Origin: Planobispora longispora
GTDB taxonomy: Bacteria > Actinomycetota > Actinomycetes > Streptosporangiales > Streptosporangiaceae
Reading direction: 5' to 3'
Assembly (NCBI RefSeq): GCF_016863135.1
Contig: NZ_BOOH01000052.1
Span: 1-64,000, forward strand
Length of the DNA: 64,000 nucleotides
Below the pieces are notes generated by a model. That model was not told where the DNA came from. It saw nothing but the letters and a program-made list of their open reading frames with translations, and searched no databases. Positions 57,219 to 64,000 of this stretch are shown here, one piece after another (the stretch's first letter is position 1; every line of letters starts with the position of its first letter). A program made the position numbers and the translations under genes.

Positions 57219-58115
57219 ATGTCGCTTTCCCCGTCATCTCCGTCCCGGTCCACGATCATCACCAGGCTCCGGGCCGCGGGCTGCGTCTTCGCCGAGGACG
57301 AGGCTCGCCTGCTCGTCTCCGCGGCGCGGACGCCGGCCGATCTCGTGGCCATGGTGGACCGGCGCGTCGCCGGTCTGCCCCTCGAACACGTTCTCGGCTG
57401 GGCGGAGTTCTGCGGCCTGAGGATAGCCGTGACCTCCGGGGTCTTCGTCCCCCGCCGCCGCACCGAGTTCCTCGTCGCCCAGGCCGCCGCCCTCGCCGGG
57501 CGGATCACGGGCGCCGCCGGTCCGTCCCCCGCCCGGCCGCCGATCGTCGTCGTCGATCTGTGCTGCGGTTCGGGCGCGGTGGGCGCCGCGCTGGCGGCGG
57601 CCCTGGACCGGGTGGAACTGCACGCCGTCGACATCGACCCCGTCGCGGTGCGGTGCGCCCGCCGCAACGTCGCCGCGGCCGGCGGGCGGGTGTACGAGGG
57701 CGACCTCTACCGGCCGCTCCCCGCCACGCTGCGGGGCCGGGTCGACGTCCTGGTCGCCAGCGCGCCGTACGTCCCCACCGGGGAGGTCGGGCTGCTGCCC
57801 CCGGAGGCCCGCGTCCACGAGCCGCGCGCGGCGCTCGACGGCGGCGCGGACGGGCTCGACATCGTGCGGCGGGTGGCCGCCGCGGCGCCGCTGTGGCTGT
57901 CGCCGGGCGGCTCCCTGCTGATCGAGACGGGCGGGCGCCAGGCGCCGCGGGCCGCCGAGAGCGTCGCGCGCGGCGGGCTCGTCCCCCGGGTGGCGGGCTC
58001 CGGGGAGATGGACGCCACCGTCGTCATCGGAACCAGGTCCCGGCCGCGCGAACGCCGGGCCCTAAGGGCGGGAGCGATCGTGTCCTCCGAACGGTCGCGA
58101 AGTACGATCGATTAA
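57219..58115 (+). CDS. PrmC/HemK-related N5-glutamine methyltransferase-like protein
   Basis: A 298-residue class I SAM methyltransferase. The N-terminal domain has GLPLEHVLGWAEFCGLRIAV and GVFVPRRRTEFLV, as in PrmC. The SAM motif is VVDLCCGSGAVGAALAAAL, and the acidic loop is AVDIDPVAV. The catalytic NPPY is replaced by SAPY (VASAPYVPTGEV), as in the PrmC-related group rather than true release-factor methyltransferases. The substrate is therefore uncertain. Its stop overlaps the ATG of the next gene (TAATG). Confidence 0.85.
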   Translation: MSLSPSSPSRSTIITRLRAAGCVFAEDEARLLVSAARTPADLVAMVDRRVAGLPLEHVLGWAEFCGLRIAVTSGVFVPRRRTEFLVAQAAALAGRITGAAGPSPARPPIVVVDLCCGSGAVGAALAAALDRVELHAVDIDPVAVRCARRNVAAAGGRVYEGDLYRPLPATLRGRVDVLVASAPYVPTGEVGLLPPEARVHEPRAALDGGADGLDIVRRVAAAAPLWLSPGGSLLIETGGRQAPRAAESVARGGLVPRVAGSGEMDATVVIGTRSRPRERRALRAGAIVSSERSRSTID

Positions 58116-58651
58116 TGACCGAAATGACCGAAACCAGTCCCGGCTGGCTGACTCCCGACGAGCTGGAGTCGGCGCGCGCCCGGATGCCGATCCTCTACGT
58201 CGACGCCGTGCCGGTGCGGGTCGACGACGCCGGAGTGGTCACGCATGTCGGCCTGCTGTTGCGCATCGGAGCGGACGGGACGGTGAGCCGTGCCCTCGTG
58301 TCCGGGCGCGTGCTCCACCATGAGCGCGTCCGCGACGCGCTCATGCGCCACCTGGAGAAGGACCTCGGCCCGGTCGCGCTGCCCCGGGTCCCGGCCTCCC
58401 CGCAGCCGTTCACCATCGCCGAGTACTTCCCGACGCAGGGGGTCACGCCCTACCACGATCCCCGGCAGCACGCGGTGTCCCTGGCCTACGTCGTCCCGGT
58501 CGCGGGGGACTGCCGTCCCCGGCAGGACGCGCTCGACCTCGTCTGGTTCACGCCGGAGGAGGCGGCCTCACCCATGGTGCAGAAGGAGATGACCGGCGGG
58601 CAGGGAACGCTGCTGAAGCAGGCCCTGGCGTACGTCGGCCGCCTTCCCTGA
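58115..58651 (+). CDS. DUF4916 / NUDIX-fold protein
   Basis: A 178-residue protein with SPGWLTPDELESARARMPILYVDAVPVRVD, LVSGRVLHHERVRDALMRHLEKDLGP and AVSLAYVVPVAGDCRPRQDALDLVWFTPEEA (in fragments here). The order matches DUF4916, a NUDIX-fold family without a full NUDIX box (the REx2EE core is not seen). It shares a base with the methyltransferase stop and is probably co-translated. Confidence 0.8.
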   Translation: MTEMTETSPGWLTPDELESARARMPILYVDAVPVRVDDAGVVTHVGLLLRIGADGTVSRALVSGRVLHHERVRDALMRHLEKDLGPVALPRVPASPQPFTIAEYFPTQGVTPYHDPRQHAVSLAYVVPVAGDCRPRQDALDLVWFTPEEAASPMVQKEMTGGQGTLLKQALAYVGRLP

Positions 58652-58803
58652 GGTTTCCGCAGGCGCGGTCACCGTGTGGGGAAGCCGTCCGCCGTGGGGA
58701 ACCCGCTCGCCGGGGCTCCATCGCGAGGCCCGGCCGCGGGCTCCGCGCCCGGCTTCCCCACGTGGACACTTCCTCCGGGGGATCGCCGCGATCGTCCGCT
58801 CTC

Positions 58804-59448
58804 TCACCGGGGCCGCCGGTCGGGGGTCTCGGTCAGCGGTGCTCCGGCCGCGCGCAGCGCCGCGGCCAGCCGCCCGGGACCGTCTATGAGGGAGAAGTCG
58901 ATGACACGGTCGTCGACCAGTTCCACGAAGACGTGCGGCCATGCGCGCAGCCGGCGACCGTGGTCGACGAGCACTTCCCGAACCTGTTTCAGTTCGAGGT
59001 CGACGTCACTCCAGCCCTTGCGCAGCCCGCTCCTGCCCGGGAGGAAGGCGAGCCGGTCGTGAAAGACCACCATCGCCGCCCTGTAGGTCGTCTTCCTGTG
59101 CTTTCTGCGAAAGAGCGGTTTGCGCCCGAAGGGGAGAGGCTGGAAGCCGATCACGAACACGCCCAGGGCTCCGGCGTGTTCGCTGAGCCGGCTCAGGCGC
59201 GTGCGCATCCTGGCCGCTGAAAGCTTCTGCAGTAGAACGATGGCGCAGACCGCCATCCCTGCCCCGGCCACTGCGCAGACCGCCAAAACCCATTCGCTGC
59301 CGCGGACACTCGTGAACAACACCGCCCATGCGAGGCCGGCCAGCTGACTCAGCGAGAAATTCCGCTGTGCTCGTCTGGTGAGGACCGCGGCGTCTCGCGC
59401 AGTCAGCCCGGTGAGCGATTCGGGAAGAGGCGGGTTCTGATCGGCCAT
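58804..59448 (-). CDS. Two-TM membrane protein with YcxB-like soluble domain
   Basis: A 214-residue protein. Two TM segments lie at residues 32-48 and 54-73, separated by a short loop. The C-terminal domain (FQPLPFGRKPLF, YRAAMVVFHDRLAFLPG, WSDVDLELKQVREVLVDHGRR) resembles the YcxB/PH-like cytoplasmic domain of Gram-positive membrane proteins, from general shape only. ATG 59448 was preferred to an upstream one with poor context. No function is assigned. Confidence 0.65.
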   Translation of the reverse strand: MADQNPPLPESLTGLTARDAAVLTRRAQRNFSLSQLAGLAWAVLFTSVRGSEWVLAVCAVAGAGMAVCAIVLLQKLSAARMRTRLSRLSEHAGALGVFVIGFQPLPFGRKPLFRRKHRKTTYRAAMVVFHDRLAFLPGRSGLRKGWSDVDLELKQVREVLVDHGRRLRAWPHVFVELVDDRVIDFSLIDGPGRLAAALRAAGAPLTETPDRRPR

Positions 59449-59518
59449 GGAGATCCCCGTCACGATGGGCCCGTTCCCCGTTGCCCGCGAATCCACCGGC
59501 GTCGCCCCGCCGTCCGGC

Positions 59519-61060
59519 TCACCCGGTGGCCACGGAGCGGGCCCAGGCGTAGTCGGGCTTGCCGACGGGCGTGTGCTCGATGTGCTCCACGAAGTGGAAG
59601 GCGCGCGGTGTCTTGTAACCGGCCAGGCGGGTACGGCAGTGCGCGGTCAGCGTTTCCCCGGTCACCGGCCCGGTGGGGGCGATCACGGCGGTGACGCGCT
59701 GGCCGAGCCGCGCGTCCGGCACACCGATGACGATGGCGTCGGCCACGGACGGGTGGGCGCGCAGCGCGGTCTCGACCTCCTCGGCGAACACCTTCTCCCC
59801 GCCGGTGTTGATGACCAGGGAGCCGCGGCCCAGCAGGGTGACCGACCCGTCGTCCTCGACGCGGGCGTGGTCGCCCTGCAGGGCCCAGCGCCGCCCGTCC
59901 GGCCCGGTCACGAAGGTCGCCGCCGTCTTGTCCGGGTCGCCCCAGTAGGCGAGGGGGATGTGCCCGGTCCTCGCCACCACGCCCTCCCGCCCGGGGCCGA
60001 CCGGTGTGAGATCGGGGCCGAGCACCGCGAACTCCGGGCCCAGCCGGAACCGCCCGCCGCCGAGCGAGGGGCCCATGGCGCCGGTCTCCGAGCCGCCCAG
60101 GTTGTCGGAGACGTACGCGCCCGGCACCGCGGCCAGCAACCCCTCCTTGACGTCGTCGGACAGCGGCGCGCCGCCCGACCCGAAGGCGAAGATCTCAAGC
60201 TCGTCGTGCTTCCCGCCCTCCAGTTCCTGCAGGACCGGGCGCGCCATGCCGTCGCCGACCAGCATGAGGATCTGGGAGCGCTCGCGCGTCGCGAGGTCGA
60301 GGGCGAGGCGGGCGTCGAAGTGCCGTCCCGTCCACAGCACCACCGTGCCGCCGGTGGTGAGGGTGATCCAGGTTATCCACTGGCCGCCGCCGTGCATGAG
60401 CGGCGCGTGCACCTGCGCCCGCAGCGGATCGCGGCCGGCGCACGCCGCCAGTTCCTCCGGCGCGGACACCGGGGGCCCGCCGTAGTTCCCCCCGCCCATG
60501 GCCGCGACGAAGATGTCCTCGCACCGCCACAGCACCCCCTTGGGCAGGCCCGTGGTGCCGCCGGTGTAGAGCAGGTACGGATCGTCCGACGAGCGCGGCC
60601 CGAAACCGCGCTCCGGCGACACGGCCGCCAGCGCGTCCTCGTAGTCGCCGTCGATGGTCAGGACGTGGCGCAGCTCCGGCAGCCGGTCGCGGTCGACACC
60701 GGGCAGGAGCGAGCGTTCGGCGACGAGCGCGACGCATCCGGCGTTGCCGAGCAGGTGCGTCAGCTCGTCGGTGACGTAGCGGTAGTTCACGTTGACCGGC
60801 GCGGCGCGCAGTTTGAAACAGCCGATCATCGTCTCGACCCACTCGGCCCGGTTGCAGGCGAGGACGCCCACCCGGTCACCGGGCCCCACCCTGGCGGCGG
60901 CCAGATGGTGGGCGACCCGGTTGGCGCGGGCGTCCAGCTCGGCGTAGGTCAGCCGCCGGTCGGGCGGCCCGCCGGAGGCGACCAGCGCCACCCGGTCCGG
61001 GCAGGCGTCGGCCACCACCTCGAACAGATCGGCCAGGTTGAACGAGCGCGCGTCCGTCAC
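59519..61060 (-). CDS. Acyl-CoA synthetase (AMP-binding, FadD-like)
   Basis: A 513-residue ANL-superfamily ligase that makes acyl-CoA from a carboxylate, ATP and CoA. P-loop YLLYTGGTTGLPKGVLW (near residue 170), A8-type region LGRGSLVINTGGEKVFAEEVE and the last catalytic Lys in GYKTPRAFHFV. GTG 61060 has AGGAG seven bases upstream; GTG 61081 overlaps the SDR stop but has no spacing to its ribosome site. The stop of the SDR gene is 18 bases before the start, so these two form an operon. Substrate chain length is not predictable. Confidence 0.9.
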   Translation of the reverse strand: MTDARSFNLADLFEVVADACPDRVALVASGGPPDRRLTYAELDARANRVAHHLAAARVGPGDRVGVLACNRAEWVETMIGCFKLRAAPVNVNYRYVTDELTHLLGNAGCVALVAERSLLPGVDRDRLPELRHVLTIDGDYEDALAAVSPERGFGPRSSDDPYLLYTGGTTGLPKGVLWRCEDIFVAAMGGGNYGGPPVSAPEELAACAGRDPLRAQVHAPLMHGGGQWITWITLTTGGTVVLWTGRHFDARLALDLATRERSQILMLVGDGMARPVLQELEGGKHDELEIFAFGSGGAPLSDDVKEGLLAAVPGAYVSDNLGGSETGAMGPSLGGGRFRLGPEFAVLGPDLTPVGPGREGVVARTGHIPLAYWGDPDKTAATFVTGPDGRRWALQGDHARVEDDGSVTLLGRGSLVINTGGEKVFAEEVETALRAHPSVADAIVIGVPDARLGQRVTAVIAPTGPVTGETLTAHCRTRLAGYKTPRAFHFVEHIEHTPVGKPDYAWARSVATG

Positions 61061-61077
61061 GGGTTCACTCCTCGGGT

Positions 61078-61908
61078 TCACTCCTCAGGGGGCATTCCGC
61101 GCAGCGCGTCCGCGCCGAACATGGGCTCGAACATCGCGCGGTAGTCGGGGCCCCGGCGCAGGTGGTGGCCGCCGTCGACGCCGAGGATCTGGCCGGTGAT
61201 CCATGACGACTCGGGCCCGGCCAGGAACCGGGCGGCCTCGGCGACGTCGCCGGGCTCGCCGACCCGGCCCAGCGGCATGCAGGCCAGGTAGTCGTCCAGT
61301 ACGGGGCCGGGATCGGTGATGCCCGCGACCAGTTCGGTGCGGACCAGGCCGGGCCGGATGCCGTTGACGCGCACGCCCACCGAGCCCAGCTCGTCGGCGC
61401 CCAGCCGCACCAGGTGGTCCACGGCGGCCTTCGACACTCCGTACGCGCCGAACCAGCGGTGGGTGTTGGACGCGGCGACCGACGAGATGGCCACGAACGC
61501 GCCGCCCTGCGGGGAGTTGCGGGCCATGGCGCGGGCGGCGTGCTTGAGGGTGAGCATCGTCCCGGTGGCGTTCAGTTCCAGCGTGGCGCGCCAGGCGTCG
61601 GCGTCCAGGCCGGGCAGGGGGCCGATCGAGGTGGACCCGCCCGCGCTGTGCACGACGGCGCGCAGCGGCGCGGGCGCGGCGGCGGCCCGCACCGCGGCCG
61701 CGACCTGCTCCTCGTCGGTGACGTCGGCGACGACGCAGCGCGCGCCGATCGCCTCGGCGGCCTCCTTCAGCCGCCCCTCGGTCCGGCCGCAGATGGTGAC
61801 GGCGGCGCCGTCGGCGGCCAGGCGGCGCGCGCACGCCAGTCCGATGCCGCTGCCGCCGCCGGTGACCAGCGCCGCCGTGCCGGCCAGCGGAGGAGTGGTG
61901 CTCGTCAT
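61078..61908 (-). CDS. Short-chain dehydrogenase/reductase
   Basis: A 276-residue classical SDR: cofactor motif LVTGGGSGIGLACARRLA (residues 12-29), active site SSVAAS then YGVSKAA (catalytic Ser, Tyr, Lys), and the C-terminal GMPPEE. The Arg after the first strand, CGRTEGRL, suits NADP(H). It is upstream of the acyl-CoA synthetase in one operon, so fatty-acyl or steroid-like oxidation is plausible but not shown. Confidence 0.9.
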   Translation of the reverse strand: MTSTTPPLAGTAALVTGGGSGIGLACARRLAADGAAVTICGRTEGRLKEAAEAIGARCVVADVTDEEQVAAAVRAAAAPAPLRAVVHSAGGSTSIGPLPGLDADAWRATLELNATGTMLTLKHAARAMARNSPQGGAFVAISSVAASNTHRWFGAYGVSKAAVDHLVRLGADELGSVGVRVNGIRPGLVRTELVAGITDPGPVLDDYLACMPLGRVGEPGDVAEAARFLAGPESSWITGQILGVDGGHHLRRGPDYRAMFEPMFGADALRGMPPEE

Positions 61909-62098
61909 GGGGCCTCCGGGTCAGTGGTCGACGGCGGTGGCATCGCCGTCCGGGGTCGGGGGCGCGCGGGCGGCGCGCCCCGCCGTCGCGATGCTCCCGC
62001 GTGGGACTCACGTCGAGAGTAGCCCGTTAACCAAGCAAGCGGTAGGTCAGCTTAGGGGATCCTCGATCTCCGTGCGCCGGAGCTGGACGGCGCGCGGG

Positions 62099-62215
62099 AG
62101 CCAGGTCGCCGCCCGACACGGAACCGGCCGGCTCGACGAGGCCGAGGCCTGCTGCGCGAAGGCGTACGCGCTGATGGAGCAGGCGTACGGCCCGGACCGT
62201 CCGGCGGGACGAGGC
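62099..62215 (+). pseudogene. Fragment of a TPR (kinesin-light-chain-like) gene
   Basis: The frame reads ARHGTGRLDEAEACCAKAYALM then EQAYGPDRPAG, the pattern of a TPR unit from NB-ARC/TPR proteins. It lacks a start, a second repeat and a fold-sized length. It lies in the 327-base gap 61909-62235, which otherwise shows only the leaders of the flanking genes. Confidence 0.45.
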
Positions 62216-62235
62216 GGCGGAAGTAAACTGCGTGA

Positions 62236-63519
62236 ATGCCTTCTGATACTTCGGTGCCGTCCGGCGCGGAGCCGTCGGCGCCGGAGCGGCGTCGTCCCGG
62301 CGCCCCGGCGGCCGCCGCGCCGGTCCCGGGCGCGATGACCCGTCTGACGACGTCCGGGGACGAGTTCCACCTCACCCGCTTCCCCGAGGATCCCCGCGAC
62401 CAGTTCCGCGCCTGGGACGCCGCCGACGAATACCTGCTGCGGCACCTGTACGGGTCCGGCGGCGAGCCGGTGGACCCGTCAGGCGCCGCAGCCGAACCGG
62501 TGGACCTCTCGGGAACCGTCGTGGTGGTCGGCGACCGATGGGGCGCCCTGGCCACCGTGCTCGCCGGGCACCGTCCCGTGCAGATCACCGACTCCTTCCT
62601 CGCCCAGGAGGCGACCCGGGCGAACCTGGAGCGCAACGGCATCGGCGCGGACGCGGTGCGGCTGCTCTCGACCAGGGACACGCCGCCGGACCGGATCGAC
62701 GTGCTGCTGATCCGGGTGCCCAAGGGCCTCGCGCTCCTGGAGGACCAGCTGCACCGCCTGGCGCCGCACGTGCACGCGGGCACCGTGGTCGTCGGCGCGG
62801 GGATGGTCACCGAGATCCACACCTCGACGCTGAGGCTCTTCGAGCGGATCCTCGGGCCGACCAGGACGACGCTGGCCGCGAAGAAGGCACGGCTCATCTT
62901 CTGCTCGCCCGACCCGGGCCTCTCCCGGCCGCCCAACCCCTGGCCGCGCGTCTACACGCTGCCCGCCGACGCCGGAGCGGCCTCCGGCCTGACCGTCACC
63001 AACTACGCGGGGGTCTTCTGCGCCGACCGCCTGGACATCGGCACCAGGTTCCTCCTGCGCAACCTTCCCCGGCGCCGCGGGCCGGAGCGCGTCGTGGACC
63101 TCGGCTGCGGCAACGGGGTGGTCGGAACGGCGGCGGCGCTGGCCAACGGCGCGGCCGAGGTGCTGTTCATCGACGAGTCCCACCAGGCGGTGGCCTCGGC
63201 CGAGGCCACGTTCCGGGCGAACGCCGGTGCGGGCAGGGCGGCGGAGTTCCGGGTGGGGGACGGCATGTCGGGCGTCCCGGCCGGGACGGTGGACCTGGTG
63301 CTGAACAACCCGCCCTTCCATGCGCACCGGGCCACGACCGACGCGACGGCCTGGCGCATGTTCACCGGATCGCGCGCCGCGCTGCGCCGCGGGGGCGAGC
63401 TGTGGGTCATCGGCAACCGGCACCTCGGATACCACGCGAAGCTCCGCCGGATCTTCGGCAACTGCGAGGTCGTCGCAAGCGACCCGAAGTTCGTGGTCCT
63501 GCGGGCCGTCAAGCGCTGA
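62236..63519 (+). CDS. RlmG/RsmC-like rRNA guanine-N2 methyltransferase
   Basis: A 427-residue protein with two Rossmann-like halves. The first half (residues 75-220) is the pseudo-methyltransferase domain of the family; the second has VVDLGCGNGVVGTAAALA (SAM, near 288) and VLNNPPFHAHR (catalytic NPPF, near 353). This architecture is that of RlmG (23S rRNA) and RsmC (16S rRNA), which methylate guanine N2. Which rRNA is hit cannot be told. The start ATG follows a run of bases without a clear ribosome site. Confidence 0.85.
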   Translation: MPSDTSVPSGAEPSAPERRRPGAPAAAAPVPGAMTRLTTSGDEFHLTRFPEDPRDQFRAWDAADEYLLRHLYGSGGEPVDPSGAAAEPVDLSGTVVVVGDRWGALATVLAGHRPVQITDSFLAQEATRANLERNGIGADAVRLLSTRDTPPDRIDVLLIRVPKGLALLEDQLHRLAPHVHAGTVVVGAGMVTEIHTSTLRLFERILGPTRTTLAAKKARLIFCSPDPGLSRPPNPWPRVYTLPADAGAASGLTVTNYAGVFCADRLDIGTRFLLRNLPRRRGPERVVDLGCGNGVVGTAAALANGAAEVLFIDESHQAVASAEATFRANAGAGRAAEFRVGDGMSGVPAGTVDLVLNNPPFHAHRATTDATAWRMFTGSRAALRRGGELWVIGNRHLGYHAKLRRIFGNCEVVASDPKFVVLRAVKR

Positions 63520-63571
63520 CGCCCGGCGGTCCGGGCCGGACATCGGATAAGACGGACCGGATCACACAGGC

Positions 63572-63703
63572 CGGATCAGACGAATCAGATCGGACGGGCC
63601 GGATCGAATCAGATCGGACGGGCCGGATCGAATCAGATCGGACGGGCCGGATCGGATCGGACGGGCCGGATCGGATCGGACGGGCCGGATCGGATCAGGC
63701 GGA
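63572..63703. repeat. Degenerate GGATCGGA tandem repeat array
   Basis: Units of 24 bases (GGATCGAATCAGATCGGACGGGCC split as GGATCGAATCAG and ATCGGACGGGCC) occur two to three times. They are followed by units of 19 bases (GGATCGGATCGGACGGGCC) three times. The array fills most of 63520-63746. It does not encode a protein. Confidence 0.85.
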
Positions 63704-63746
63704 CCGGCGCGGCCGGGGACCCTGGCCGGCGGGCACAATTGACGGC

Positions 63747-64000
63747 ATGTCACGACGCGGTTCACGATCCCGGGCCCTGCCCGCCCTCACTGCCTCGTGC
63801 CCGTGCGGGCTCCCCGCCCCGTACCGGGACTGCTGCGGGCGCCTGCACCGGGGGGAGGCCGCCGCGTCCACCGCGGAGCTGCTCATGCGCTCGCGGTTCA
63901 GCGCCTTCGCCGTCGGCGACGGAGAGTACCTCCTGCGCACCTGGCATCCCACGACGCGCCCGCCGGAGCTCGGCCTCGACCCGGCGCTGCGGTGGGTGAA
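63747..64000 (+). CDS. YchJ-family SEC-C protein, cut by the window end
   Basis: The first 84 codons of a YchJ/UPF0225 protein: CPCGLPAPYRDCCGRLHRGEA is the cysteine-rich SEC-C-like motif and LLMRSRFSAFAVGDGEYLLRTWHP is the start of the family's NTF2-like domain. ATG 63747 follows the CACAATTGACGGC leader. The rest lies beyond the window. Confidence 0.8.
   Translation, partial: MSRRGSRSRALPALTASCPCGLPAPYRDCCGRLHRGEAAASTAELLMRSRFSAFAVGDGEYLLRTWHPTTRPPELGLDPALRWV

Noticed and set aside
59447-61144. 565-codon plus-strand frame opposite the acyl-CoA synthetase
   Set aside because: Antisense shadow rich in Gly, Arg, Val and Gln, without any motif.
61085-62011. Long open frame in the alternative minus-strand phase through the SDR gene
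   Set aside because: Arg/Pro/Gly-rich shadow frame; the SDR frame has all catalytic motifs.

Overview
This is a chromosomal window from a high-GC Gram-positive actinobacterium. The gene content (LAL-type LuxR regulator, lipoprotein sulfonate-type ABC systems, RBS-coupled GTG/TTG starts, many small regulators) fits the Streptosporangiaceae or a relative, but no rRNA or other marker is present to fix the genus. No tRNA, rRNA or CRISPR array was recognised.

Left flank (1-20.8 kb): ordinary accessory chromosome. It holds a hexapeptide-repeat protein, a multispan membrane protein, a coupled MFS transporter/MaoC pair, a DUF4242 protein, a large LAL regulator with a secreted propeller-like protein, a divergent MarR/reductase pair with a dyad operator, a divergent TetR/ABC-exporter pair with a duplicated operator, an APH-fold kinase, a VOC protein, a DUF1801 protein, an Lrp/EamA divergent pair, an HD hydrolase next to a GlxA-type regulator, and a signal peptidase II.

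Integrated element (20,816-44,965, about 24.15 kb): the central feature. A large serine integrase inserted an AICE-like element into a Tat-exported family 8 polysaccharide lyase gene. The two lyase halves (19,233-20,815 and 44,966-45,709) rejoin in frame across a CT dinucleotide to give 775 codons, and the element ends form an imperfect dyad around that CT (the deduced attP). Inside are the integrase, a long perfect bidirectional terminator, a minus-strand transfer operon of small proteins plus an FtsK/TraB-type DNA translocase with candidate clt repeats at its 3' end, an HTH-TPR regulator, an APH-like protein, a tandem-GntR protein, and a KorSA-like GntR regulator with three operator copies. 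The cargo is a 2,815-residue Rhs protein ending in a lytic-transglycosylase-like tail, followed by a lipoprotein that is the likely immunity partner. The right end is a graveyard of nested elements: an IS630-type element, an IS5-type transposase split by a 2.3-kb serine-recombinase element (itself with a clean dyad att site), and a decayed tyrosine integrase. No replication initiator or excisionase was recognised.

Right flank (45.9-64 kb): a metallopeptidase-like protein, a NUDIX hydrolase, then a sulfur-acquisition region. That region has a short leader peptide with promoter and operator, two sulfonate/taurine-type ABC transporters, an FMN-dependent monooxygenase, two flavin reductases and a cysteine-free Rrf2 regulator. 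It continues with a PrmC-like methyltransferase behind a possible ATT-started leader, a DUF4916/NUDIX protein, a membrane protein, a divergent-free acyl-CoA synthetase/SDR pair, an RlmG/RsmC-like rRNA methyltransferase and the start of a YchJ-family gene cut by the window edge.
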